Source of the DNA: Maylandia zebra
Lineage: Eukaryota; Chordata; Actinopteri; Cichliformes; Cichlidae
DNA: 64,000 bases
Direction of reading: 5' to 3'
NCBI RefSeq assembly: GCF_041146795.1
Contig: NC_135176.1
Location: 15,803,286 to 15,867,285, forward strand
Shown in pieces: positions 52,816 through 64,000 of this stretch. Every line of letters begins with the position of its first letter. The first letter of the stretch is position 1. The notes below the pieces were generated by a model. It was not told the DNA's origin and ran no database searches. It saw nothing but the letters and a program-made list of their open reading frames with translations. Position numbers and translations under genes: made by a program.

Positions 52816-55800
52816 TTAACATATAGCCAGTAGAACAAACAGCGAGAGCAGCAGCTTTATGGAGCTTTTAGTTCCTGGTGGTGTAAAAGGAAAAGAAATA
52901 TAAGTGAGAGATAAGGGAAGCCAGAAAAGCATTACAACATTACCCAAAAATCTATGAATCTTCCCTGTGATGGGCTGCAGGTAACAGTTTTCTAGAAATG
53001 CATATGTTTGATCTTTGAAAAAGGGAACACTAAATGTAACACCCGCCTTATCAACATTTACGCTTAGTCAAAAATTCCTTAGCAGCACTGCATCAACAGT
53101 GCCACAAGGACACCCGACGCAAATGACTGTTTTGCTATACCCAATACAAACAGAGCAAAGACAGATAAACTTTAAAAACATTCCCCATCAGTTACATAAC
53201 AGTACTGAGGAAATGCTTTGTCCTGCAGTACTTGTGACCGATGGTGTGCCGCAGAGGAGAGATGAATGGTATGCTGTGGTAGTAACCACACCAAATAAAA
53301 AAGACCACTGCTCTTGAAGAAATATTCCAGTGTTTATGCATGTTTGGTTACTGAAAAGCATGCCTCCAAACATTTTGTATGTAATTCCAGGCACAGGATA
53401 CGGAATCAGGAATATATTCAGACACATAATACATAAAAAAAAAACTACAATGTTTAAAAGTATAAATAGCAACCCAGTGTGTTAAAGTGTATTTTTGTGA
53501 CAATGACATCATAGTTATTGTAATGTAATGCAGTCCTTTGAAACAGTAATAGTGACATAATACAAAAGTTGTTAAAGAAATTCAATACTCTGTGTGAAAT
53601 TTATTTTTCAATCATGTATCCTACAAAATTAAGTTGCATTACTTTTAGGCTCTATTTGATATAAAGTTAAAGTGACAGAATACTGAAATCTTCCACCCAG
53701 TGACGCCCAGTAACAATTTTTACGTGAAAAAAACAGATCTTACCATGCGAGGAGTTTTCTGGAACTGAAAAAAACAAACAAGCGAAATGTTAAACTCATT
53801 TCTAAATAATAGGTGACAGTGTATTAACATGAGAGACTGCCCCGCAGATCCTTTACACTGACCAACCTTTGATGGTGAAAGTGGTCTCCATGCCAGCATG
53901 GATATGGTCAGTCACATGACAGTGGAGCAACCATGTGCCTGGGTTTCCAGCCACCATCTCCACAGTCTGGAAGGTCCCGGGGAACAGATCAAAGACGTCT
54001 GCACGGTGCACAAGGTCCGTCTGACACACATAAGAGTGGTGCAAAAAAGGGGGAACAGCAAAGAGGAAATATAAATGGAGATATGATTCTTTCGGTGCGA
54101 AAGAAAGAATGGTCTTCCCGCTGCGAGTGACCACTAACAAAGCACAAACAAACCTTGTAAGTAAAGGTCTCTGCATGAAAGTGAACAGTGTGCATGTCTA
54201 TTTCGTTGCCCATTCCGATGAGATACCAGTCAACTTTCTGGCCCTGAGTCATCTCCAATCCATGGAGGTTCCCATATAGCTTCCCATTGATCCCTGCAGC
54301 AGACACATTCACACACAGAATCAGAGACATGGTGCACAAGAGAAACAGGAAATGTGAAAGCAAACACACTTCAGCACACTCATCAAAAGCAAGCTGAGGA
54401 ATAAAGGTCTGATTTTGTATCCAGTACAGGACTTTATTGAATTTAACCTCATTTCTACTGTCTGATGAAGAGAAGTGGAATGTCCCTGCTTCCTGCTGGA
54501 TCAACTTTAGATGATGTACATTGATGTTTGTGGGCTGAATTTGGGGATTTGCTTGTTATTATGCGTTATATGTAATTTATTTTATCTTAAATAATTTGCA
54601 TTTGAAACTTTTTGTGTTGTTTAACTCTCCTCAGAATTTTATTGGCACTTCTACACTGTGCCCTAACTTTACCCAGATTTGCCTATTTTATGATACAGCC
54701 AGGGGTTAAAGTGGGCCAGAAGAGGAATCCAGCAAAGATTCAAAACATCATTCAAGCACCGTCATTTAATGAGTAAGTAGACAGGTTAATGCATGTTACT
54801 ACTGGATGAGTTTATTTTTCACGAGCTGCAGGCTGGCATGCCCTTCGTAACAAGAAAACAATCCCTACGATGCCTTCATGGTACAGATATAAATTTGCAG
54901 TTGCTGAACTTAAGCATCTAGCTGCAGAAGAGGAGTGAGCATAAATGGAGTAACGTCAGGTCATTTCAGATGCAACTTTTCAAACAGCTCAACAGACACG
55001 AAATAAACTGTTTCTTTCACAAAATGTGTCTCTGACTAAACACCAGATTTAAATATTGATTAATTCCATCTTAAATCAACACAAGCCTGCTTGATCTCTG
55101 ATCTGCTCGAGTTCCAATTTGCCTAAAAATTTTATGGGCGAAAGTTTGAACATGTATAATGAGTGCTGTGAAATTTTAGCTTCATATACCAAATGCCTTT
55201 CAAGATCATTTTTAAAAAAATGGTCAGTCGACCTGCTTTTTGCACGTTGAAGATTGTTACGGCCCTGGGCCGGCTGTGTACCTTTGTTGTGCTCTGTCTT
55301 TAAGACTCCACAGGTCCTTCCCGATTGGAGACCAATCAGCCGCCGCCAGCTCTCCAATCGGGAAGGACCTGTGGAGTCTTAAAGACAGAGCACAACAAAG
55401 GTACACAGCCGGCTCAGGGCCGTAACAAAGATATTCATGTTTGAACATGAATATCTCAAAAACTGTTTAATATAAAAGCATTCAAAAGTTCTTCCACAAA
55501 AGTAAAACTATTTTAGACAGTCCTGTCCAAACAGAACGGAGTTTCCAGATGGTGCTGTAGTGGTGCTGTAGTTATAAGTTATGTCTGTGAAGGTTCTCAG
55601 TCATAAGTTAGAAATTTATTTTGTTAAATTTGTGCATATTTTCTATTTTCGAGATCTGGGTCATTCCATTTCAAATCATCAAGTTTTTTTTGAATATTTT
55701 CTGCTCAACCATCTCTGATTTGCTGTCCTGATTCATTGTGGTGGCAACAAAAACGATTACATTTATACTAGGTTACATCAAGATCAACAGACATCAATTT

Positions 55801-58800
55801 ATGTTTATCTTCTCTGGATATAATAGGTGAATATGTTTACTAAATCTAAAGTTTAATTCTTTGGCCAATAAGGTTGTTTTTCTTTCTGTGGCCCCGTTCA
55901 CTCTTCTTACCGTGCATCTTGTTACTCTCCTCAAACTCTTCATCTGGAGTGAAGTTCTCAGGGTTGAGACCAAGGTACGTTCTGATGTTGTCTCCCAAAT
56001 ACCAGGACTTGTTTTCATCATGCACCATAAAGAGCAGTGCAAACTCCCTCTCCACGTCACTCCTCTCCCTATCGGGACCCTCCCCACGCTTCAGAGTCCC
56101 AGGCCTGCATATCACCAGAGGCCCCAGAAGGCCGCTGTACAGATCCTGAACATAAACAAACACCTTATCAGAATAAAATCTAATACTTCAACTCCTGCTT
56201 AAATATTCTAGTTGCGCTGTAAATGATGCGCTTCTATTTTTACCATAACAAAGTCAACAGTGGAGTAGTAGATATAAGAGATACAGTTAGGATCCGTGAC
56301 CCCTGGACCAGAGCTTTCAGGAACATCCCAAGTTACTTCAATAAAGTTGCCTGAAGGTTCAGAGAACATAAAAAGTATGAATCCTACTGCTTCTTTAAAA
56401 AGCCAGCATTTTTTATGCCCGTTTAAAAATTCATTTCTCACCGGGTTTGACAGGAATGTGTCCACCGCTGCCCCTAACGCCATGTGTGGTTATTGAGTAT
56501 GGTCGGGTGGCATTGTTCTTGAATATAATCACGATCTGCTCTCCTACTTCTGCTTTGATTATTGGCCCTACAGGAGAAAATAAAACTCATGTCATCTTCA
56601 TTCTTCTCTTAGTAAAAACAACATAAAGAACTGTTAAGCTTACCTAGAATTTCCAAATGCTGCTGGTTGGGCTGCCTTTTCTTCTGAACACTGAAGGTGT
56701 CATCAGTATATTCTCTATACACCACCTTCTTATAGCGTGAGCCAATTCTGTTCTTTCCTTTTCCCACAAATATGCTGCCTGGACTGGGAGACAAGTAGCA
56801 ATTTGCTTCTATTAACAAACAGTAATAAGTTATGGCATGAATTACAGGTTGTGGCTTCAACAATGAAACGTATCATCCTGCAATTATCTCACTCACACAC
56901 CTGTCCTTTGGTGTGCTATGGTGTTTCTCCAGCTCCCAGTCTCTCTTAGGTGAATAGTCCCACTCTATTTCCTCAGCACTGATGAAATATCGCACAGTCT
57001 TGTTCAGCTTTGTGTATTTGTGATTTACTTTTTTTCCTGGGCACTCATTAACTTTATACCACTGCCTCATGCCACCTGAGTAGTGATCTATTACTGTGCA
57101 GCTCACCTCATACACACCTGTTTGGAGAAACAACAAACAAGAAAAGGTTAAGGATTTGGACACATTTATGTGCCTTAAAAACAGGGCCCCATGTGAAAAA
57201 GGCAAACTTAATAACTGATTGTGTCGCTCTTCGCAGAATGAACTGCAATCAAATGTTTGCAATAACTGACAATAAGTCTCTCACATCACTGTGCAGGAAT
57301 ATCAGCGCACTCTTCTTTGCAGGAGATTTTTAATTCAGCTACATCGGACAGTTTTCAAGCATGAACAGTATGTTTAAGGTCAAGTCAAAGCATCTCGACC
57401 TGATTTAAGTCACTTTGTCACGGTCCCCGTGTCTCTCTGGTTGGCCCACTCTGGCTACAGGTTTTGTTGTTGTTGTTGTTCGTCCTCCTCCTCTCTGCCT
57501 GGGTGGAGCTCGTTACGGGCTCTCGCTCTTGGCCCACGCACCTGTGTGATTGTGTCCACCTGCTGCTGATCTTGCTGATTTCCCCAGCTGCTATTTAAGG
57601 CAGTGGCACAGAGCAGCTCACCGCTGGAACGTTGAACCTCCTGAGTTCGTGCTCGCGGCATTTTCAAAAGAATCCCCTGTGTGTCTTTTGCTGTGGAACT
57701 AATGTTAACTTCTGTGTGTAGATATCCCTCTTCTGGACCACATCACGGGACCTGCCCGGGTGTGGCAGCGTGTGTGGAGTTTTGGAGCGAGTGCGGCTGA
57801 AGAGGAGGTCGTGTGTGCGGAGGAGCTGTGGCGGTGACTGTGTGGAAGAGGAAGCGTGTGTGTGGATTTCCCCCCTCCTTCTCTCCCTGGAGCCCTGGAC
57901 CCCCCTCCCAACTCACTGTACATATATATAGCACTGAGGTGATCCTGTTGTAAATAAATCTCCTTTTGGTCTCTGAGGAAGAACTGTCTGCGCGTGAGTC
58001 CGTTCAGTAGCCATGACACACTTAATTGGTCACTTCAACTTGCTGGTGTGTTTTGGATTGCCGCATAAGTCGAGTGAGCTTGAACTCAGGGGAACGGACT
58101 GATGGCCGGGCATTGCCCTTGTGGATTTTTGGTAGAGAGCAGAATTCATGTTTCCATGGTTCAATTATGACAAGACGCCCAGGTCTGGAAGCAGAAAAGC
58201 AGCTCCAGACCATCGCACTACCAAGAGCATATTTGACTGTTGGTGTGAAGTCATTTTGTCTCATCAGTCCACAGAATACTTTCCCCAAAGTCTTTGGGAT
58301 GATCAGGATGTTTTCTGACAAATGTGAAATGTGTGACATCCTGGAAAAGCCATCGAGGAGTAACTCCTGGAGTAATTTTGGTCTCGCCAGACACAGGTTT
58401 CGGAAGGTTCCCCACTGTTCCAGGTTTTCTGTCACAGTGGTTCACGAGAATACTAAAGACTTTATATTTACATTGCTTTATAACCTGTTCCAGACCGACA
58501 GACCTCAATGATTTTCTCTCAGCTTTTTTCTTTACATTGGGGCTTTAAGTGTTACTTTTTGAGATCTTTTAGCCTACTTCACTTGTGCAGACAGGGTCTG
58601 TGTATGTGATTCCTTGATTCAACAGGTCTTGCAGTAATGAAGCCTGAGTGTAACATGTGAAAATGAACTAAGCTTTAACTCAGGGATAATTACTTTCTAC
58701 ACAGGGCTATAGGTTTGGATAACTTTTCTCAATCAATTAATGAAATCATCATTGAAAAACTGAAATATTATATTTACTCAAGTTATTATTTTATTTATTT

Positions 58801-59333
58801 TACTAATTATTAAAATATGTTTGATGAAATGCGAAAAAATAAGAAACCAGGAAGGGGGAAAAGTACTTTTTCATGGCATGGTAGATATAAACGCACAGAG
58901 TACAAAAACCTTTGATTTCATGTTTATTTCCTGTCAGTTTGACTGCATGTATTTTGAGTCAAGCTGAAGAAAAGCATGTGACAAAACAATGCAATAATAA
59001 ACTGTCAGTGATTACCACTGCAGGAAAAAAGATGTTGTTTGCACCTTTTTTGCAAAGCTTAGCTTGCTTGGGGTTTTCCTTGTTTTGCAAATGTCTGCGC
59101 AATATGAGCAAACAGATGCTGTATATTTTGTGAATCTAGATCTTTGCTTTGTTTTTGTTTTTTTTGATGAGTGAAATTCTAATATTCTATTTTTATGATA
59201 CATACCACTATTTAGATCTATAGTGCTAACTTCGCTACCTATCCATACTCCCCTTTTTCACTGCAGGAACAACCATATAGCATATGTGTGTGTATATATA
59301 TATATATATAGATATAGATATATATAGATAGAG

Positions 59334-59375
<42 letters not shown>

Positions 59376-60637
59376 AAAAAAAAATCCTAAAATTGACAAG
59401 AGCTGAGGTAAGTAACATATTTCCTAAAGGTGAATGTCTAGTGTGGAACAAAGTAAATGGCATAGCTAAACGTCATTCATTGTGGTATTTCCCTTTAGCA
59501 GAAGAGCCTTAAACATACATAAGGACAATGTGAACCAGATTCTCTGGTGGCCTGGATCTCCGACTACCTCACCGACAGACCACAGTACGTCAGGCTGAAG
59601 GACATCACGTCTGACACTGTGGTCAGCAGCACAGGAGCACCACAGGGAACTGTGCTGTCCCCTCTTCTCTTCACCCTGTACACCTCTGACTTCTGCTACA
59701 ACTCTGAATTATGCCACATTCAGAAGTTTGCAGACGACACAGCCATCATGGGGTGTATCTGGGATGATCAGGAAGAGGAGTACAGAAGTCTGGTGAGGAA
59801 CTTTGTCGCATGGAGTCATACAAACCACCTGCAACTCAACACCTCAAAGACTAAGGAACTGGTTGTGGACTTCGGAAGGTCTAGAGCAGGTCCACTGCCG
59901 GTTCAGATAGAGGGGGAGGAGGTGGAGGTGGTCAACAAGTACAAGTACCTCGGGCTGTGGGTGGACAATAAACTGGACTGGTCATGCAACACAGAGCACC
60001 TGTATAAAAAAGCACAAAGCCGACTGTACTTCCTCAGGAGGCTGAGGTCTTTTAACATCTGCAGGAAGCTCCTGAGGATGTTTTACCAGTCGGTGGTTGC
60101 TGGAGTACTTTTCTATGCTGTGGTGTGCTGGGGGAGCAGCACAGCAAAGAAAGACTCATCCAGGCTGGAGAAACTGATCAGGAGGGCTAGCTCTGTGGTC
60201 GGCATGAAGCTGGACACTCTGGTGACAGTGGCAGAGAAAAGGACATTAAAGAAACTGATGGACATTATGGACAATGCTGGGCATCCTCTGCACACGGCCA
60301 TTAACAACCAGAAGAGTCTGTTCAGTGACAGGTTGCTTCTCCCCAAGACAAGAACTAACAGACTTAAAAACTCCTTTGTCCCACACGCCATCAGACTGTT
60401 TAACTCCTCTCTGGAGGGGAGAGGGAGGGGAAACAGGAGGACAAAGGAGGGGGGAACAACTAAGCTGTAGTGCCTCTTCACCTCACTGTGCAATACCTTT
60501 TGTGCAATACTTTTGTAAATAGTCAACGGTGCAATAGACTCAATACTTGAAATGTGCAATTCACTTGTATTTTTATTTTTTATTCCTATTTATTCTATTT
60601 ATCCCCTTGGTATATTTTATTTATATTGTCTCTGTAT

Positions 60638-60693
<56 letters not shown>

Positions 60694-60781
60694 ATTCTGT
60701 AACTCTGTAACTTCTGTCGGTGCTGTGCTTTTTTGGAAATCGAATTTCCCAGAGGAACCCACCCGAGGGATTAATAAAGTT

Positions 60782-60812
<31 letters not shown>

Positions 60813-60976
60813 TATCTTAATTTCCTGTTTGTACTGTATAAGCATTAGTGTATGCATCACAGGAGGCATCCACACAAACTTATGTAAACATGTTTATAGA
60901 GGATAACTTTAACTGCCAAACAAAATCTCAATGACAGATTATGTGTGTGGGAAAAGATGAAGTGTGTTGTTTTTGT

Positions 60977-61031
<55 letters not shown>

Positions 61032-62946
61032 ACTAACCAGGAGTGTCAGGCTTCATGTCGACAGCTACAGTGGTGTGAGGGAAAAGGTTGAGAGTGTCCC
61101 GGGTGGTGCTTTGTTTGTTGAAAGTGTTTCCCTCAAAATACACGCCATGGATGTCCACCTCTGTGCCTAACCCAAAGGTGTACCACCTGACTTTGTCCCC
61201 TGAACACATCTCCAGGCCAAGAAGGTTCCCATGCATGCGCCCATTTACAGCTGAAATGAAAAGGAAGATATAAAAATATGAAAAAAATACAAAGACACAC
61301 CTGAACCGGGTCTCAAATATGACAAAATCTGAGTTGCAATCAACGCTGATTCAATAGCTTTTCAGATAAAAAGGTAAGGTAATATCTATTCAGCTGATTC
61401 ACCAAACAGACTGATTACCATGCATCATGTTGCTCTCCTGAAAGTCCTCGTGCTCTTGATTAGTCTCATTGCTGCCAAACTTCTCAATGTTCTCATCTAA
61501 ATACCAGCTCATGTTTTCATCCATGACAGAAAAAAGAAGGAAGAACTCCTTATCTACATCCTTCTGTTAGACAATAGAGACAAAATTACAGAATCAGTAA
61601 GGCTCTTAAAGTGCTGCTAATTTGATTTTAAGGTAACATCACACAGAATTTAAAAAGCACTTAAAAATTACACTTAAAATTTTCATCATAAATTATTTTG
61701 TCCTTATCTTAGCTATCTTGTATTATTAAAGTTCTAATAAATTTGATAATCCCCAGCAACTTGTCAAACAAAAGGCAAGTGCTATTTTGATTTTAGCTAT
61801 TTAAAAGTGTATACACTCAGAGGTTCCTTAAGGTTTTGGGGTTTTTTTTAACATGAGAACGTGTCTGAATACATAACCAAAGCAGCACCTGTCTGCCGTC
61901 ATCCCCAAGCACTCCTCTCTTGCATACAAGAAGAGGTCCAACTAGTCCAGAATTAGTGTCTTTGGCAGGATCGGTGGCAGAGTAGTAGAGATAAGGGATG
62001 CAGGAAGAATCAGATGATGATGGGCCTTCCAGGACCTGCCAGGTGTAAGTAAAGTTCTCACCTGGACCAACATGGGAGCCTGGCTTTTCAACACCTGCAG
62101 TGTTGCAGACAAAGAAGTACAAACAATTTGGTTTACTATAACTTGCTGTCAGTACAGACAGCAGTCAAAAGGCACTGTGATTCTCTTTTCACTATGCTTA
62201 ACACCTTAATATAATATCATATGTATTAGTCAAACAATGTGCACTTTGAGTATGAACAAGTTCATTTACAGCTTTTATTTCTTACTTTGTGTGATTAATT
62301 ACCTTTTTAAATTTGTAGAGATATACTCATTTATTTCTTTGCAGTAACTCTTTTTAAAGTATCAGTAATGCAAATGTATGCTTTGGTCAGTCTGAACAGT
62401 TAATCATTAGTTTCAGCTTGTGTTTTTAGAGAATAAGTAGCGTCCCCTAAGAATTACAGGATATCCCAGCTCCTTGATTTACTGAGTTAACTGTGCCAGT
62501 ATTATTTGTGTTTGTATCGTTGCTTCCTCACCATCCTCATAGCTGCTTCCCTGGAAGTGTTTATCATAATGAAGGCCATGAGGCTGGATGCTGTAGTTTC
62601 TATCAGCCTTATTGAGGAATGTCACTCTGAGAGTGTCACCCTCCTCTGCCCTCAGGACTGGACCTGTATGAATAGAAAAGGAACACTGTAATCAGATAAG
62701 AGATCTTGAGACTTAGTGAACTTGATGAATTTGGTGAATTGTTTCAGGAAACGTATAACAAAGAGAAAAGGTGACTTTTATTCAGAACATGGTGAAAAAA
62801 GGGAGGACTTACCCAATAGTCCTAAATGTCCAAGATCAGCTGATTTCTCAGTAGTGAAAGTATCATCTGTGTACTCTTTGTATATCACTTTTATGTATTG
62901 ACCACCGAGCCTTCCATCATCTCTGCCAAAAAACACATCTGATGGA
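52816..62946 (-). CDS. Hephaestin/ceruloplasmin-like multicopper ferroxidase, 5' partial
   Basis: Multicopper ferroxidases oxidise Fe(II) to Fe(III) for transferrin loading. Fourteen exons are in view: 62813-62946, 62532-62663, 61889-62094, 61419-61563, 61038-61250, 56901-57117, 56644-56783, 56442-56567, 56244-56350, 55911-56145, 54154-54293, 53867-54020, 53744-53764 and 52816-52874; all join in phase. They encode cupredoxin domains 3 to 6; domains 1 and 2 lie past the right edge. Copper ligands are intact: the domain-4 type-1 site ([19 protein letters not shown]), and in domain 6 HTVHFHAE and [14 protein letters not shown], which supply type-1 and trinuclear ligands. The C-terminus is short and ends in a hydrophobic run, [13 protein letters not shown], without a cytosolic tail, so a GPI anchor is predicted. 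Wording such as [16 protein letters not shown] leans to hephaestin, overall length to ceruloplasmin; I cannot decide. Confidence 0.92.
55255..55427. mobile_element. Foldback MITE, 173 bp, with 5-bp TSD
   Basis: Two arms of about 75 bp, starting TGTTACGGCCC and ending GGGCCGTAACA, are almost perfect reverse complements around a short core near 55330-55350. The pentamer AAGAT flanks both sides, at 55250-55254 and 55428-55432. Nearly the whole element would fold into one hairpin. It has no coding capacity. The superfamily cannot be named from the ends alone. It lies in the ferroxidase intron between 54293 and 55911. Confidence 0.88.
55429..55456. repeat. 13-bp hairpin abutting the foldback MITE
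   Basis: AGATATTCATGTT and its reverse complement are separated by TG. The hairpin overlaps the right copy of the MITE target duplication. Confidence 0.9.
57187..58880 (-). mobile_element. Tc1-like transposon interrupted by a solo LTR
   Basis: Sequence on both sides of the LTR belongs to one Tc1-like element. Left part: CATGTGAAAAAGGCAAAC, then CTGCAATCAAATGTTTGCAA, a familiar subterminal text of fish Tc1 elements. Right part: minus-strand peptides with the transposase landmarks [24 protein letters not shown] and RPGRL, and a terminal ATAAGAAACCAGGAAGGG followed by CTTTTTCATGG. Stops and deletions show a dead copy; the aspartate of WTDE is still visible. Its coding strand is minus. It lies in the ferroxidase intron between 57117 and 61038. 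Confidence 0.8.
57416..58018 (-). mobile_element. Solo LTR, 603 bp, with 5-bp TSD
   Basis: The element starts TGTCACGGTCC and ends GCCATGACA, so it has TG...CA ends with short inverted TGTCA/TGACA. It is flanked by CACTT at 57411-57415 and 58019-58023, an exact 5-bp duplication as made by Gypsy-type and some other LTR integrases. Read on the plus strand it has a TATA-like CTATTTAAGG near 57590-57599 and an AATAAA near 57953-57958, the expected order of U3, R and U5. No internal retrotransposon sequence is present, so it is a solo LTR left by recombination. The strand given is uncertain: promoter signals favour plus. Confidence 0.85.
59285..59372. repeat. (TA)n/(GATA)n/(TG)n compound microsatellite
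   Basis: A TA run, interrupted by GATA-like units, passes into a pure TG run, in a ferroxidase intron. Confidence 0.93.
59525..60828 (+). mobile_element. 5'-truncated non-LTR retrotransposon with RT fragment
   Basis: A plus-strand open frame of about 307 codons (59547-60470) encodes the C-terminal half of a Jockey-superfamily reverse transcriptase: [34 protein letters not shown], the catalytic FADDTAI, then [12 protein letters not shown] and [14 protein letters not shown]. The frame has no internal stop. A 3' UTR follows, holding a TG/TA microsatellite at 60638-60692, and the element ends in TAATAAAGTT and a CTTAT pentanucleotide tail (60785-60819). The 5' end is cut off before the palm core, as usual for incomplete reverse transcription. 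It may be CR1/Rex1- or L2-like. Direction is opposite to the host gene. Confidence 0.88.
60980..61029. repeat. (TG)n microsatellite
   Basis: About 25 TG units end only 9 bases from the donor of the ferroxidase exon 61038-61250 (the run is CA on the sense strand). Confidence 0.96.
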
Positions 62947-63021
62947 CTACAAAAGAAAAAGATGGGATAGTTGGAGGAAGAAAATGAAGCAAAAACTGTA
63001 AATGTGGGTTGTAGTAAATAT

Positions 63022-64000
63022 TAGGGGTGCAACGATATTCGTATCGATATTGAACCGTTCGATACAGTGCTTTCGGTTCGGTACGCATATGTATCGAACA
63101 ATACAGTACCGTATTCAATTTAAAATATTACTCCTTACTTTCAAAACTATTAATAAATTAGCGCCAAGTTATCTTAGTGAACTTCTCAAACCACATACTC
63201 CTGCTAGAACACTCAGATCTGCCACTCAACTACTTCTGACCCAACCCAGATCTCGACTGAAGTCCCGGGGTGACCGTGCGTTTGCTCTGGCTGCCCCGGT
63301 ACTGTGGAATACCCTTCCTCTCGACCTCCGCGCATCTGACTCCATTGCACTGTTCAAATCACGATTAAAAACCCACTTATTCAATCTTGCCTTTCCCTCT
63401 AGTTAATATTTCTTTTATGATTTTATATCATGCACTTCTATGCTCATTTAAATTCTTGTTTGCTCTGTACCTGTTGCTTTCCTATGTATTAGTGACAGTT
63501 ATCTGTTTGCATATTTAGTACTTGCTTTGGTCCTATTTCTATTATCCTCCTCCTATACTCTATTTTACTTGTTAAGCACCTTGGCATACCCTTGGTTTTT
63601 AAGTGTGCTTTATAAATAAAGTTTATTATTATTATTATTATAATACAACATTTGTAATTTATTTTATCAATTTTCCTTCTGACGATGCTGTCTGTGTTGA
63701 GCGCTCAGTGAATCTGTGTTCGACTACTCCGCCTAGGCTGCACTGTCCAGCGCAGATCCACTGAGCGCTCAACACAGACAGCATAGTCAGAAGGAAGAGC
63801 GTAGGGCAAGCTAGCGAGACAGAAGTGAAGCTCTGCTTGCAACAAGCAAATTGAACCTCATTCAGATCTGGCGTTTGGAATTATTTTGGTTTTCATGTGA
63901 CGTATGACCCTGAAGGTAAGCGAGTCATGGACTAAAGTAAAACAGTATGTTGGATGTGCCATGCAATGCTCAATTACATTGGTGTGAACTAGTGTGTTAG
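63022..64000 (+). mobile_element. hAT-type element with L2 insertion, running off the window
   Basis: The left end reads TAGGGGTGCAACGATATTCG, the usual terminus of a large fish hAT family, followed by short GGTTCGGTACGC-like repeats. After the LINE insertion (63115-63645), two arms at 63675-63710 and 63759-63794 form a 36-bp inverted repeat with one mismatch, a subterminal structure of this kind of element. The right end lies outside the window, so the target duplication cannot be checked. No transposase was seen. Confidence 0.6.
63115..63645 (+). mobile_element. L2-type LINE 3' end nested in the hAT element
   Basis: Bases 63118-63406 encode the C-terminal end of an L2/CR1-type ORF2 in one open frame: KTINKLAPSYLSELL, then GDRAFALAAPVLWNTLPLDL and SRLKTHLFNLAF, followed by a stop. 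The 3' UTR ends with TTTATAAATAAAGTTTATTA and an ATT-type trinucleotide tail at 63625-63641. Everything upstream is missing, so it is 5'-truncated. Confidence 0.85.

Noticed and set aside
57705-58019. A 104-codon minus-strand frame
   Set aside because: It lies wholly inside the solo LTR, antisense to its signals, with low-complexity Gly/Arg and Thr/Ser text.

Overview
This is a window of vertebrate, specifically teleost fish, nuclear DNA. The genes have many small exons with GT-AG introns, and the introns hold dinucleotide and tetranucleotide microsatellites, Tc1/mariner and hAT DNA transposons, LINE tails and a tRNA-derived SINE. The SINE at 39188-39495 reads like the AFC family of African cichlids, so a cichlid such as a tilapia or haplochromine is my best guess. 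That narrower call rests on memory of one repeat family.

Five protein-coding genes lie on the minus strand, head to tail. Listed by position they are nle1 (1376-5634), an inpp5k-type inositol 5-phosphatase (9808-14292), pitpna (23506-37644), slc43a2 (41359-49850) and a hephaestin/ceruloplasmin-like multicopper ferroxidase (52816-62946, whose 5' third lies beyond the right edge). I assembled each gene exon by exon. The first four give closed reading frames of about 478, 519, 270 and 593 residues, which fit their families; the fifth stays in frame across all 14 exons in view. No gene lies on the plus strand except pieces of retrotransposon reverse transcriptase.

Layout. Bases 1-1375 are nle1 3' UTR and flank. 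Bases 6351-9560 are a repeat-bearing gap with a Tc1-like fragment and an 859-bp hAT element with an exact 8-bp target duplication. Bases 14900-23478 are the long gap and 3' region of pitpna, with a 672-bp hAT element. Bases 32299-37627 are the large first intron of pitpna, with a 1.3-kb decayed Tc1-like element. Bases 37650-41150 hold the CpG-rich pitpna promoter, a GATA-type microsatellite and the SINE. Bases 50950-52460 separate the TATA-type slc43a2 promoter from the end of the ferroxidase gene. The ferroxidase introns hold a 173-bp foldback MITE, a 603-bp solo LTR nested in a Tc1-like element, a LINE reverse-transcriptase fragment and, at the right edge, a LINE tail inside a hAT element.

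The neighbours inpp5k, pitpna and slc43a2 are also adjacent in human 17p13.3, which supports orthology; two of them act on phosphoinositide metabolism. nle1 (ribosome assembly) and the ferroxidase gene are not part of that human cluster. I found no evidence of a new biological system. The most informative observations are the predicted GPI-anchor tail of the ferroxidase, an 8-nt microexon in pitpna, several elements with exact target duplications, and three isolated near-perfect intronic hairpins that look like template-switch events.
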